From Maratus speciosus (lineage: Eukaryota > Arthropoda > Arachnida > Araneae > Salticidae): DNA of 64,000 nucleotides. The notes under the pieces were generated by a model. That model searched no databases. It had not been told where the DNA came from and worked only from the letters and a program-made list of their open reading frames with translations. The stretch spans positions 99,653,307 to 99,717,306 of the forward strand of contig OZ010800.1 in NCBI GenBank assembly GCA_963932465.1. Reading direction: 5' to 3'. Below are positions 45,601-56,859 of the stretch, piece after piece. The position numbers and the translations under genes were made by a program. The first letter of the stretch is position 1; every line of letters starts with the position of its first letter.

Positions 45601-46529
45601 AGAGTGGTAACCAGCCAGAGAAGTCAGAGGAAGCTCTGGAAAGTTTTAGTGGGTGTAATTCTGAATGCTTTTAAGATGTTAAATAATTAAATATTGTACT
45701 AAAATATACCTTAGTTTTTGCGATTTTTTTGGTGTGTTTCTGCATTTGGATAATTTTAAAGTGTGTTTGCAATCAAACAATTTAAAGTTTTGTTTTTGAA
45801 TTAGCAAAATATTATGAAGTTTAAAGTAAACAAGAGGTTGCACTGGGTCTTAAATTTATAATTAGGTAAATTTTAAACATGCTATTATTTCGAATTTCGT
45901 AATAAAATTTATAAAAGAGAAAAAAAAATGTGTGACAAAATTAATATCTTTTTAAAAATTCCGATTTTCTAAACCTATTAAATATAATAATAATATTCTT
46001 TCATGATTAAAAGAAATAATATCTAGTCTTTAGGGAGGGACTTCAGCCTCCTTAGCTCCCCCCGTGCGTGCGCAATGCACTGGTTTGAATATAAATAAAT
46101 AAATCATGTCTAATACACATCGGTTTAGAAAGTGCTGATTGCGAAATATGTGTATTTGTCCTTGAAAGATTATATTTTACCTTTTAAATGGAAATTTTTA
46201 AATTCAGAAATATGCAAAAAATGGAAATTTCCTGGAATTTACGGAAGAAAATTTACATTAAAATACGTAAATTGGCAGTATAATTTCCATATTTTAATGA
46301 ATATTTTTTACAGTGTATAAAGCTTACAAAAAAAAGTGAAAAATTGACTGCCTATTACCGAACTTGCAGATTGGTCAAAAATGGATGCGATTCAGACGTT
46401 TAAAATGTCTTAAATTCAGACGCATACACGTGTCTTAAAAATTAAGACACTTTAAAATGTCTCAAAATTGAACACTCCAGTTTCAGACACTTGTGTGTCT
46501 GAATTTCAGACATTTCAGTTTACAGTGAT

Positions 46530-46676
46530 TTATACCATGATCATATAGTAAGTCACTTAAGTGTCTTAATTTCAGACACCTATGATGTCTGAAATTCCAT
46601 ATTCAGACACTTAAGTGTTTGAATTACTTTTCCAATCACATATGTGTCTGAATTTAAGACGCCCTTATTTGCAGTG
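46530..46676 (-). repeat. Family-A terminal repeat (right)
   Basis: Inverted partner of 21769-21915, ending ...GACGCCCTTATTTGCAGTG. It abuts the family-B right end at 46527. Flanking bases (CACAAC) do not match the left flank (AACGTA). Confidence 0.8.
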
Positions 46677-47771
46677 CACAACAAATGATTTCTCCACATC
46701 CACAGTAATGGAACAGAACACTTTCTGGTGCCTCTGCATTCGAAATATTATTTCTACAAATTCCAATTTTAATACCGTAATAACAACTACAAGCCTGTAC
46801 AACAAATATCAGTTCCACGGTAATCCGAGTGTATTTATGCAAGGTTGAACAGACAGACGGAGAGACAAACCGAATTCATAAAAAATTTTCAACTTTGTAG
46901 AAAATTGTTTTGCGTCTTTGCTGGAAATTTGTCACACTTTTATTAGAGGGAGATTTAATTTATATTAACTAAGAAAAGTTCGTTATAAAATTTCCGAAAA
47001 AAATATATGCGATCAAAATTGTAGGCAATAAAGCTACGAGTTTTTTTTTTTTTTTTTGGTAAAATTTCTCTTTGAATTTTCTAGTCTTAGTATAAAATAA
47101 CGAAACTATGCAGTTCCTTATAACACCCCTCACAGAACTACTCACTCCACACATATATATATTGGTGAGTTTTAACCTAGTTTATGGTTTGAAAAACAGT
47201 TTATAAATATTATGCTAATTACAAAAGCATTGATAAGTCATTTTCGACGACCAATATATTTTATTTAGTATGCATTTTTTGTATTACTGAAAAGCTTAAT
47301 GTTAAAAAGACGCAGATTAAATTTTAAATAATCCGAAAGAAAGGAAGAAATTATTTAAGTTTCAAGTACAGAGCGATTATGTGCTAAAACAGGAGCAAAC
47401 AGAAGAAACCATATGTTTCTGTCCTCCTAAATGAAAAAAAAAAAATCAATATAATATAATCAGAATCTTCAAATTCATCACTCTGTAGATTTTTTTTTTT
47501 AAATTCTAGATTTAAATACACTATTTTGTTACTCTTAATTTTTATATTGTACATTTGCATCATTTCACCGGGGAAATGCGATTTTCTAGCATGGGGTTTG
47601 AGAACGGATTCCGAGAATGTTTGGCAGCTTATTACGAAAATAAGAGCAAATATTCTTGAGTTGATCACTTTTTTTAAATAAATCCTACAATCCTGTAATA
47701 ATACAAAAACAAAGAAGAGGCTTTACATATTTAAAGACATATTTTTTTTCACACATTGTAAAGCAGAAATA
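46677..47771. other. AT-rich spacer with weak R490-like trace
   Basis: 46810-46885 ('aatccgagtgtatttatgc', 'acagacagacgg', 'aaaccgaattcataaa') is a reverse R490/X fragment. The rest is unrecognised. Confidence 0.45.
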
Positions 47772-49116
47772 CACTGTAAAAAAAAAAAATCCGCAACGTT
47801 CCTGGGAGAAAATGGGCAGCTGAGTTGTCCATTATTTCCAAGAAACATTTCTTGAAAATGACTGGAACTTTACTGTATATGTTAAAAACATTCTACAGAA
47901 ATGCCAGTAAGTTTCCTGCGAAATGAAAGGAATATTTCTGTTGACAGCAAAACATTACTGACATTTCACAGCATGCGGGATCCGCAGACGATTTTTACAT
48001 TTCCAGTTGACAATTTTCGCTTTATTATCATTATTTGTTGGAATGAAAAAATATTTTGAAATTGACATCAAAATTAATATTTATAATTTACACGAAAAAA
48101 TAAATTTTCAGTTAAATTTCAATAAAGTAAATATATATATATGATATATTGTTTCTGAACTTTGCTTAAAATATAAAAATATATAAATGTAAATAATAAT
48201 TAGAAAAAAAATCTAGACATAAAATATTTTGGATTTTCGTCAGTAATTATGTTAGTTTACAAGTTAGATAAAATACATATAAATTTTCATGCAAAAAAAA
48301 TCCTAAACCTAATTGTATTATTTTTCCGAAAATAAAAAAAAAAATCAAATTTGCAGCAATTCAAAGTGTCAGATATATATCAAATTTAAATCAAATTGTA
48401 AAGCGTTAAAATATAAAATTAATTAAAAAAGAAAAAAAAAGTCAAGAGGTAGCATCGAACTCGGGCCGTACGAGTGGCGTGCGAGTCTTCTGCGTCCACA
48501 CCACGAAAGACACATTGAGAGCTGCAAACTAATGGGTATTTGAAACGTATGCTAAACCTCGGCATCTAATTTCTGAAAAGCTAAGGCCCATTTGAAGAAA
48601 TCCTTTCACAAGAATAATTAGAGATATGAACTCTAAAACATACTTTAAATTAATCAAAATTAATCAAGAATCATGTTTGATGGTCCCCTGGTTAATGGAG
48701 ATCCAAATAATAGGTGCATTTTTTTCACGCGGTCCGCTCGTTAAACACTCCACAGACAAGTACGAGAGATAATCTCTTAGCGATGTCACAGAGGTATTTT
48801 AATCTGAATGGTCTTGACAATAGAGACGTAAAGTACTATGTCGTCTATTGATTTATTTGCATTCCATATTGATTTTTTTACATTCATTTAAGGAATTCGT
48901 TTTCGACACTCGCGCGCGAGCAACGGATTATAGCAAAAAATAATAAATGGCGGCCGCAGCGTTTTGCTGTTTCGAACTTTTGTTCAGGAACGTTTCAGAT
49001 ATGAAAACCAGAATTTCACAGGAAAGAGCTAAATTATTCTGAAAACCTGAGAAAAGGCGAAACGGTCCTGGATTTTACATGGAACGTTACCACTTTTTTT
49101 TTTTTTTTTTACAGTG
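47772..49116. mobile_element. CACTGTAAAA-type element, 1.35 kb
   Basis: TA-flanked. The left end is CACTGT + A-run + TCCGCAACGTTCC and the right end, read inverted, is CACTGT + A-run + GTGGTAACGTTCC. No open frame. Carries a tRNA-like module at 48446-48510. Same terminal class as 43926-46315 and 6631-6846. Confidence 0.75.
48446..48510 (-). repeat. tRNA-like Pol III module
   Basis: On the minus strand TGGTGTGGACG (A-box-like) and GAGTTCGATGC (B-box-like, 48461-48451) are about 35-40 bases apart. It does not fold into a complete tRNA. It differs from the tRNA-Ser-like module at 44176. Confidence 0.45.
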
Positions 49117-49136
49117 TATATATTTAAGATATTTTA

Positions 49137-49345
49137 CTTACAAAACCCTTTCCTGTATGATTTTCTATAATTTGTCTCTTCAGAACTGTCTCTTCCTAAA
49201 TTCCAACAGTAGTTAGCCTTCATTTGGCAATCACAACGTCCTTTGTGCCTTTGCTCCATTATTCTGATATCATGGTGGAACCGTTCACCCTGTTTTTCAC
49301 TAAAAGCACAAAAAAGTTTCTGAAATCTGTCTAAATGACTTTGTA
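49137..49345 (-). pseudogene. Transposon-associated protein, C-terminal fragment
   Basis: An uninterrupted minus frame reads SHLDRFQKLFCAFSEKQGER, FHHDIRIMEQRHKGRCDCQM and KANYCWNLGRDSS, then KSYRKGFCK-stop. This 'EKQGERFH.DI..ME.R..G' block is one I recall from many repeated arthropod proteins linked to transposons. I do not know an established family name or function. Only the C-terminal portion is present. It lies just outside the 47772-49116 element. Confidence 0.6.
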
Positions 49346-50263
49346 AAAATTCACCTTAACGCTAATATTAGATCCTAATATTTCAAAATATTGCAGAATC
49401 ATCCCAACTAACTACTTTATATTCCGTAATAATACCTTTAAAAATTTTGTATATCTCTAAATGACAAAAGATATGTAACGCCATAGATTTAATTTTTGTT
49501 GTTTCCCCTGCGTAATTTTCCCTGTTCTAAATTCCATATGTGTTCAAATTAAAATTGGATTAATTACTTAGAAATATCTCCGGATCTTTAATAGCTACAT
49601 GTCATGGAATGAAAAAAAAAAAAAAAAAAAACTTTACATGGAAATACTTTTTTTCAGTTTTGCAAAATTTATTTATTATTTTAAATCAGTATTAATTTAA
49701 GAAAAAAAAATCTGATGTGACTCCACCCAACTATAAGAACACTTTATAAAATACTTTCTATTTAGACAGCAGAAAAAAAATGATTCTATTAAAAAACACC
49801 AACTATATACAGGGTTCGTACGAGTACCGTTATTTTCAAGGTAAAATATCAGTATTTTTTTATCGACAAATAAATCTAGTTTAAATGCGCAAAATTTCAC
49901 CTTAATTAAGGTGAGATTTTCCATAAGAAAAAACTGGTACCGAAGAATTTCTTAGTCTGGAAATTCAAGAACCCGTATGAACCCTGTATATAAGTAATCT
50001 TCTGTATTCGGATTTACAGTAAGGTTGACACATATTTGCGTAATGTGGACCATTTATTATATTTAAGCATTGCATTTTGAAAGCAATATATTATTTCTAC
50101 TGTACTTGGTCAAACATTTTAAAAGTGGCCTTGAATTTGGTTGGAAATCCTGCATGCTATAAACAAAAAAGATACGGAAATTTCTTGTATATATATATAT
50201 ATATATATATATATGCATAATAAGATTATTTGATATAACTAATGATATTACTGTTTGTATTAA
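49346..50263. other. AT-rich spacer, nothing recognised
   Basis: Includes an imperfect inverted pair 'acagggttcgtacgagtacc' (49810) and 'aacccgtatgaaccctgtat' (49970), a possible ~180-bp MITE, and a TA microsatellite at 50189-50213. Confidence 0.5.
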
Positions 50264-50773
50264 CGCTTAAATGCCTGGTGTTGCATTTCGGCAACATATC
50301 CAATTTAGGCTCTAAAATGCTATTAGAATAATATTGAAGCTATAATGCCTAATGTTGCCAATAAAATACATTCTGAAAATATTATTAAATCGATTTTCAA
50401 CATGTAGATGGCAACAATTGTGCTGTTTAAGAAAAAAGATAGATTTATTTTTTAAATTGTTGCTACTTGTTCTTTTGGTTTTGTTTGGGTGCTTGCGAAA
50501 TACCATATTTTGACCTGCAGTGAGCAAGTAAAATTTATTTCTTATTATAGTTCCCAAAACTGTTGTGTGTTTAAGATTATAGAATTTTATCAAGGGAAAT
50601 TATTTTTTCAATTAAACACCAGTATTGCCGATTAGTAACAAACTGTTTTTTAGCCGTAAACTATACTTAAAACAAAGTATGATTTTTTAAAGTATTTTTC
50701 CCATGATTTATTTAACAAATGAAAGACGAAAAACATTATTAAAATGATTTTCGAAAAATCAGGCATTTAAGGG
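50264..50773. mobile_element. piggyBac-type MITE, 510 bp
   Basis: Flanked by TTAA on both sides (50260-50263 and 50774-50777). The left end CGCTTAAATGCCTGGT and the right end (minus strand) CCCTTAAATGCCTGAT are inverted repeats. TTAA targeting and CCC-like ends are characteristic of piggyBac. No coding sequence. Confidence 0.85.
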
Positions 50774-50777
50774 TTAA

Positions 50778-52300
50778 AATTGGGTTATTAGAATTTTATT
50801 ATTCCTATATACTTTTTAATAATGTTTAATTTTGAACTTAGTATTAAATGATTAATTAACGGTTTTATGTGAATGTTAATCCCATATTCATATTCTTTAG
50901 TTTTTTATGTTTTAATCTGAAAATAAACCACACAATTTATTAGTTATCATTAGGCAATTGGGAAATGAAGATTCTGACATAATTATATCAAAATCCATTT
51001 TTTATTTATTTTTTTTTCTTCCTGTTCATGTTATTAATTAATGTTTTTATATTTAAAAGTATTTCTTATAGTTTATATTTTTATTATATATAATTTTTAT
51101 ATATAATTTATTTAGTTTTATAGCATAATGCTATATTATATTATTATTGTTTTGAAATTAGTTAAATTTTCCGTGTAGTTTAATTGGGTATGGTAGTAGA
51201 ATATATTGTAATCATTCTATTAACATTTGTATTTATTTAATATTTATATGAATAATGAAATATAATATGATATTTTTATATTAGGATTTGTTGAGATATA
51301 GCAGTTGGTTTATAATGAATGAATTAACTTATAATAGCACAATCTTTGACATTTTGTTCATATTAGTTTCAAGTTCATATCATAGACGGCAGCGGTAAAA
51401 TTTAAATTGGATTCTGTCTCATGCTTCGAATAGAGTAATAATGTCAATTTTTAACACTTGGTGGAGCTTAATGTTGGCTGTTTACGATATTGTAAACTTA
51501 TAGTTTTAGTATTTTTTACTTTAGTTAAGAAATTAAAAAAAAAAAAAAATTAAAGTGTTAAGAGGTAATTCACTTATTGTGTAATTATTTTCTATTTATA
51601 TTATTTTAATTGCACTTTCACGGTATTTCAAATGAGATTAACTGTTTACATTAGGTTTTAAAATCTGTGTTAACTTAACTGTAAAAATAACCTTAAACTT
51701 ATCATGGTTTGGATACCATGTGCTGATGTGTAATTTGATAAAATAACTGGGATTTTATTAGGTATTTAGTGTAATATTACTATTTTTCATTGCTATTAAT
51801 TAATTATTTAAAAGCTTGTATTGCTTTTTCCATTTCATAGCATTTAATTTTATTCTTTTTTTCAGTTTGAAACTATTCTTTTAGTTATATTGGTCGTTTG
51901 AGTACAGGGAAAAAAAAAATCAGCTTTTAGCTTTTTTTCCCTCAGAAAACGACTGATTTTGCTTATATAATTGAATTCTGTACTCTTGATAACGTAATTC
52001 AATGTATAAGCTTTTCAATTATTTTTATCGATATCCAGATTCTTCTTTTTTTATTAGATATTAATTCTTGTTATATAGTACATGGGATTTTATTTTATAC
52101 ATAGTAGCTTGTTTATTATGTTTTTGGTATTCATTCAGTGTGTTTGGGGACACCGTGCTGTTGTAAATTTATTCATACTATCTTATGAATCTTATGAATC
52201 TTATGATATATGAATCTTACTCATGTATATATATATATATATATATAAGATAAAAAGATAGAAGCCGAAAATTACAGTCATATTTACATTTGAAGAAAGT
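50778..52300. other. AT-rich spacer, nothing recognised
   Basis: Ends with a TA microsatellite at about 52224-52247. No gene or repeat recognised. Confidence 0.5.
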
Positions 52301-52309
52301 ATTTAATAC

Positions 52310-52740
52310 ATTCTAACACATGATTTTTCATCTGGACATGGTCTCCGTAAACTCCAAGACATTTATCCCAGCGTGACAGTCATTTGAAATCTCCTTCAAG
52401 GTATTGCAACTTTTCGAGCTGCTTTAATTAGTTTACATCAGTGCATTCCAATTCCCTCTAATCCGCAAGGTGTTTCTTCGAAATAAAAATCAAGGGCCCA
52501 ATTGACAATTGTGCAGTTTTCATCCATGTGTGCGGTTGCTCTTAATCTACATATTTTCTTCTCCGGGTAGTCATAAAGTTTGGTTCGTCCATCTGCATTA
52601 TTTTCCGCAAACGAGAATTTTTTTTCGGTTAATGCTCGTTTGCTCATGCCATAAACGATCTATGAAGAATTTCGCCGGATTAACTCGTTCGGTTAACAAA
52701 CATATTATCACTTCAATCACACCAAACTTCGGATATTACG
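52310..52740 (-). pseudogene. Mariner-like transposase relic
   Basis: The C-terminal signature LSRWDKCLGVYGDHVQ (about 52385-52338, minus) resembles the last segment of mariner transposases (RW.KC....GDYVEK). Upstream, VNWALDFYFEETP in the 69-codon frame 52438-52647 may be degenerate transposase. The catalytic core is not recognisable. Confidence is limited because only one short motif is clear. Confidence 0.42.
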
Positions 52741-53304
52741 CGATTCCACAAATCATATCACTTTGCTTGCCCAAAACTAAATAGAGTCTTGAAAAAACAA
52801 AACAGCGCTGCAGATTCTGAAACTACATGACCTATGGCGTCTAGCCATGCACATGACGTCAATCCTACTGTTGTGCAATTCGCATAATAAACCCCGATAA
52901 TTATATTATCGAACCAAACTCGTGTTTAACCGCTTCTCTGAGTATTCCGAGATAGCTCGGGTTCATATGTGCTGCAATTAATTATTATTCAGAGTACACG
53001 GCTGCCACGAACGTCTATTTTTATGCCGCATTCGACAACTATTTCGAAAACCTATTTTTTAAGAATATTTATCTTGCACATGTTGTCAAGGTACAGGTGA
53101 AAGATTTTTTGTTTTTAGAAAGTGGTACGAGTAAGAATTTAAAAAATAGTCGTCAATAGCATAGCAAGATTTGTGCTTTCATTGGCAGTTTGCTAAGTTT
53201 TGTTGGAGATCTTTGTGGAGCGGGCCTGGACACGCGATTTGCTCGATTATATGCACGGCTCCTGCTGGATAAGTTAGAAGAGTTTAACTGAAAAATATTA
53301 AAAA

Positions 53305-53729
53305 ATGGTGACTGTGTACGAAAGTGAAAGCAATGCAGATGATTTTTCAGATAGTGATTATGAATACAGCAATAGAGATTCTTCTGTAAGTAGCCTTACA
53401 GAAAACGATAGTTCAAATGATTCAGACGATCATCTTAATAATTTATAATGGAAGTTGTTGAAAAAAAACCATAGTGTCGAATTTTCTGCATTAGGAAGAC
53501 TCAGAATTAGTCCTTCACGTTCAGGCTAAACTGAAGGCATTTTCTAGATGTGATTCCTAGTACTGAGAAAAATTCAAATCCAACGAGACAGCATGCTCTA
53601 CGCTCCCGTAATAGAGATTCAAGAGTTAAGTTACTAAGAAAAGAGATCATATATCAGTGTGCCGAATGTCATGTATCACTTTCTGTTGTTTCTTATTTCA
53701 AAAACTGTCATACAAAGACTAAAATTTGA
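53305..53729 (+). pseudogene. piggyBac transposase relic, catalytic core deleted
   Basis: An ATG at 53305 opens 47 codons of acidic, Ser/Asp-rich sequence (ESNADDFSDSDYEYSNRDSS), typical of piggyBac N-termini. Next recognisable is the C-terminal cysteine-rich tail: IIYQCAECHVSLSVVSYFKN then CHTKTKI-stop (about 53647-53729). The several hundred residues with the catalytic Asp residues are missing, leaving only the two ends. TTAA termini for this copy were not found. Confidence 0.7.
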
Positions 53730-54340
53730 CTTATTTCATTTGCACGACATTACTCGAGTTAATAAACGGACGATAAAATTAAATGTATTGACGCATGTAA
53801 AAAATTAAAAATTCTACCTAAAACCTGTATTTTATGTGTGTTTTTTTTTCATTCCCTTATATCTAATAATGGAATTAAAAAATATGATGCATTTTTGTAT
53901 TTTTTTTCAAAAAATTGGTAAGGGAAACAGTAAAGAATTTTTTCCTCCTTCTATATGTTTCTTAATTAGCTTTCTATTCAATAAATATTTCGGACGTCAT
54001 TTGATGTGTAAAAAACCGCAAGGTATGTTCAAGTTAACCGCACCGCATGATATTAAGATGATAATACATGGAATATATTTTTTTAATCAACTGAAACAAT
54101 ATATATATATATATATATATTAATAAAATCTAACAACAAAAAAAGGACATGAAGCACGTCGTTAAATATTTTTTTCTGTTTCAAATGATGTTTATTTGAC
54201 TTGGAAAATAAACAGGAGGATGGGAGCCATGTAATATAAATTAAGTTCTTCCGAATATCATAGCGTCAAATCTACCCATTTTTAGGTGCGTTCGTAATTA
54301 TATAAATACGTAGCACCTATAGTCGTTGTTCGGTCCGTCT
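53730..54340. other. AT-rich spacer, TA microsatellite
   Basis: TA microsatellite at 54100-54120. The 95-codon frame at 53836-54123 ends in the microsatellite and is unlikely to be a gene. Confidence 0.5.
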
Positions 54341-55253
54341 CACAGTGGAGTATTTGACACCACAACCTGGCCAAAAATGCAAAAATTAAAATTAGTCAAC
54401 TACTGTAAAAATCATATTTTTTTAATAGCTAACTAATTAGTGTGTCGATCTATGTTATGCCCGAGTTATACCCGGTGCCTCCTGGCCTCAGTTGAAGAGG
54501 AAGTATCTTTGTGTGAAGACGTGGTTTTTTGTTGCTTTTTGGCATTGTTGTTATGTTTAAATATAATTTTTTTCTATCTCAATGAATTGTTGAATTGAAA
54601 CTAAACAGTGCTTGCGTGTTTAACAAAGGTCAGAGATCAGTGATAAACTATGTTTTAATTTAAATAGTTTAGTTTTCAATATAATAAAAAAATCATTAAA
54701 TGTGTAAAGGGGTTATTTTTAAAGCGTTTCTGGCGCTAATTTAAACATATCGAAAGCTTTTTAAATATGTGCCAGGCTTTGTCGGGCCATGTTTGAATTA
54801 TAATCGTATTAGATATAGTCTTGAGTGCAAGTTTCTGCAAAAAATCTTCCGCATATTGTTACCATTTTTATATATATATTTTTTTTTCGAGCGTGCTACT
54901 TAAATCCTATTTTTTCCGGCAACCGAATTGAAGAGATAAAAACTATATTTTTACTCTGTTATTGCAGGTTTTTAGCCTATAGGATATTGCCTGAGAATTT
55001 TTGCCCCTACATATTCTATATGTATGCATGTACGTACGTATGTAAGTACTTACATACGTGCGCAATTCGACACATCCTAATAGAAATATCAGATCGGCTT
55101 CAAATTGTAAATACTTATTTACTGAGAAAAGTTTCTCCATTTTTTTAGGTGGTTTATAGGTAGAAAATAACTGGAGAAAGAAGGGAATTAAAGAAGTCTG
55201 GAGTAGACGCAGAAATGATTAAAAGGTGAAAGTAATATTGGAAGTCGTCACAA

Positions 55254-55860
55254 GTGAGCATCGCATTGACGAAAAAAAGATCCAAATATCTGCTGATGAA
55301 ACAGCAAGACTTGTATGTGAACATTTACATATGGTACCCTATGATTCCAACAATGCACAAGGTTTTGATTCGTGGGGGCTCTATAATTAAGAAAGCAGTC
55401 GTACCTATTGGCCAACGGTCAGAAAAAGTTGCCGAATCCAGAAACAAATCCTTTAGACAGTACCGTGCAAAGAGAAGTGCAATAGAGAAGTTCGCAATAA
55501 AGAAATTTGCAATAGAGAAATTTGCAATAGAGATGTTCAAAATTGGCTTTTTTTAACAGTGATCTTTTTATAAACTGCCCTAGACAAAGACCAAGGGAAA
55601 AGAGCAAGCTATACAGTAGCGAGACTCTAAAACTTCTTCTTCTAGCTAGGTCTGATGGTAGTCGTGAAGACAAGAAAAGTGTGATGGTGAAGGTGAAAAG
55701 CAGAGTTTTTAGGAATCAGATTGAAAGTAATAATCTATTAAATACACTGAAAACAAGCATCTCTATATTGCACAGACTCCACTTTATTAACGTATTATTA
55801 AATGTAACTTTATCAAATGTAAATAATCTATATTAAATATAAATTAAAAGTAATAATAAT
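55254..55860 (+). pseudogene. Transposon-associated protein fragment
   Basis: Reads LYVNIYIWYPMIPTMHKVLI, RGGSIIKKAVVPIGQRSEKV and AESRNKSFRQYR in one frame (55300-55480), followed after a repeat expansion by SDLFINCPRQRPREKSK and SSETLKLLLLARS in another. The 'TMHKVLIHG..II..AVVPIGQLSEEA.ESRNK.FR.YR' pattern is one I recall from repeated proteins in arthropod genomes, with no family name known to me. Frameshifts (near 55300 and 55550) and an internal 15-bp repeat show decay. Confidence 0.55.
55478..55540 (+). repeat. 15-bp tandem repeat, about four units
   Basis: Units of the form GCAATAGAGAAATTT encode repeated KFAIE pentapeptides in the surrounding frame. Confidence 0.85.
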
Positions 55861-56229
55861 TATTAAAGTAAATTAAATGTAAACAAAAAAAAATTATAGA
55901 TAGTACAATTAAATACATTTAATTAAACATTACTAGTAAATAAAAAAAAAAGCTATCAATAATTACTTTTCTCTTATAAACAGTAAACATTTAAGGCTGC
56001 TAGTCACTCAATTTCCAAACTGCCTTCGGTTATGTTAAGTTTATTGGCATATGATGTATTCGTATTTTCAAAATATCTACTTAGAAAATTAATATTTTAA
56101 CTTTTTTTTTTCTTTGTGCTCTTCTTAAATGATGCCTCTTTTTTTCTTAGTTATCAAAATATCTATGAAATGTATACTTATTATTATGCGAAATGTTAAA
56201 ATCTTACTTACACTTCGTCAACTTTTAAG

Positions 56230-56810
56230 ATATAAAATATTAAACTATGCTTTGGATTTGTATGTATATTATATAGTTTGCTAAAAGTTAGTTCAGTGAA
56301 CATTTCCATTCAGCCATTTCAGTGAATAAACGGAAATGTACTTGAGAACTTTTGAACCCTGTATATGATCTATAGAATGTATCCACACTAAATGATATAA
56401 TAAATTATTTCAATTTACAAACTCATATCACAACTATTAACGCACTTCGAGCAATTATCGGTAATAAACTTCAATAGTTAAATTTATTCTTCAGCCAAAT
56501 TCTTTTGTGTGTCCCTGTAAATGAACGATATATTCTGTGCACTACAATACTATTCTATGCCCTATATGCTACAATAAGTACCTTAGTACACCTCAGTGAT
56601 GTATATAAATTTCAGTACGTTTAAAATAGTGTGATATCATTAAAATTCAGAACAAACGATATTTTCCTATGGGCAATAATGTAAAGAAATCCTTTTGTGT
56701 GTCTCTGTAAATGAGCTGTAAATTCTATAGACTTTATTTACAATATGAAACATGCCATAGTGATACCCAACAACATCTAACAATTGCAAGGAAATCGGAC
56801 TATATTTACA
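56230..56810 (-). repeat. X-family repeats, reverse orientation
   Basis: Phrases 'atgatctatagaatgtatcc', 'cttttgtgtgtccctgtaaa' and 'tacacctcagtgatgtatat' are the reverse complements of X-family landmarks. Confidence 0.65.
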
Positions 56811-56859
56811 TACAAAATATTTTTGGCCAGGATTTTGGGTCAAATACTCCACTGTGCGT

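Larger units (their letters stand above)
43926..46315. mobile_element. Nested CACTGTAAAA-type element, 2.4 kb
   Basis: TA-flanked. The left arm (CACAGAAAAAAAAAACCCC..., 'caatttacgtattttagtgg', 'tttccagaaaa') and the right arm, read inverted (CACTGTAAAAAATATTC..., 'caatttacgtattttaatg', 'attccaggaaatttcc'), match over more than 100 bp. It carries a tRNA-Ser-like module at 44176-44247 and a GC-rich MITE at 45422-45600. Confidence 0.7.
43715..46527. mobile_element. Family-B element with CACTG ends, 2.8 kb
   Basis: The left end CACTATAAACTGAAATGTC and the right end (minus strand) CACTGTAAACTGAAATGTC are ~150-bp inverted repeats with TCAGACAC boxes and 'gagtgtt(c)aa' spacers, closed internally by 'tgcatccatgtttgacca'. 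The TA target duplication is imperfect. Inside is another element (43926-46315). No coding was recognised. Terminal CACTR with clustered subterminal boxes resembles the CACTA/Mirage/Chapaev group, which is an inference. Confidence 0.72.
54341..56856. mobile_element. Candidate element with CACAGTGGAGTATTTGAC ends
   Basis: CACAGTGGAGTATTTGAC...CCTGGCCAAAAAT at 54341-54378 recurs inverted at about 56819-56856, with about 34 of 38 positions matching by eye. The span is 2516 bp and contains a transposon-associated protein fragment (55254-55860). No target duplication was recognised. It may be a DNA transposon or two independent copies of one repeat. Confidence 0.5.

Noticed and set aside
21769..46676. 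CRISPR array from regularly recurring palindromes
   Set aside because: The repeated boxes are subterminal transposon motifs with irregular spacing in a eukaryotic context. No spacers of constant length and no cas genes are present.
54825..55148. 107-codon frame
   Set aside because: Starts at no recognisable context, crosses TA- and GTAC-type simple repeats, and has no motif.
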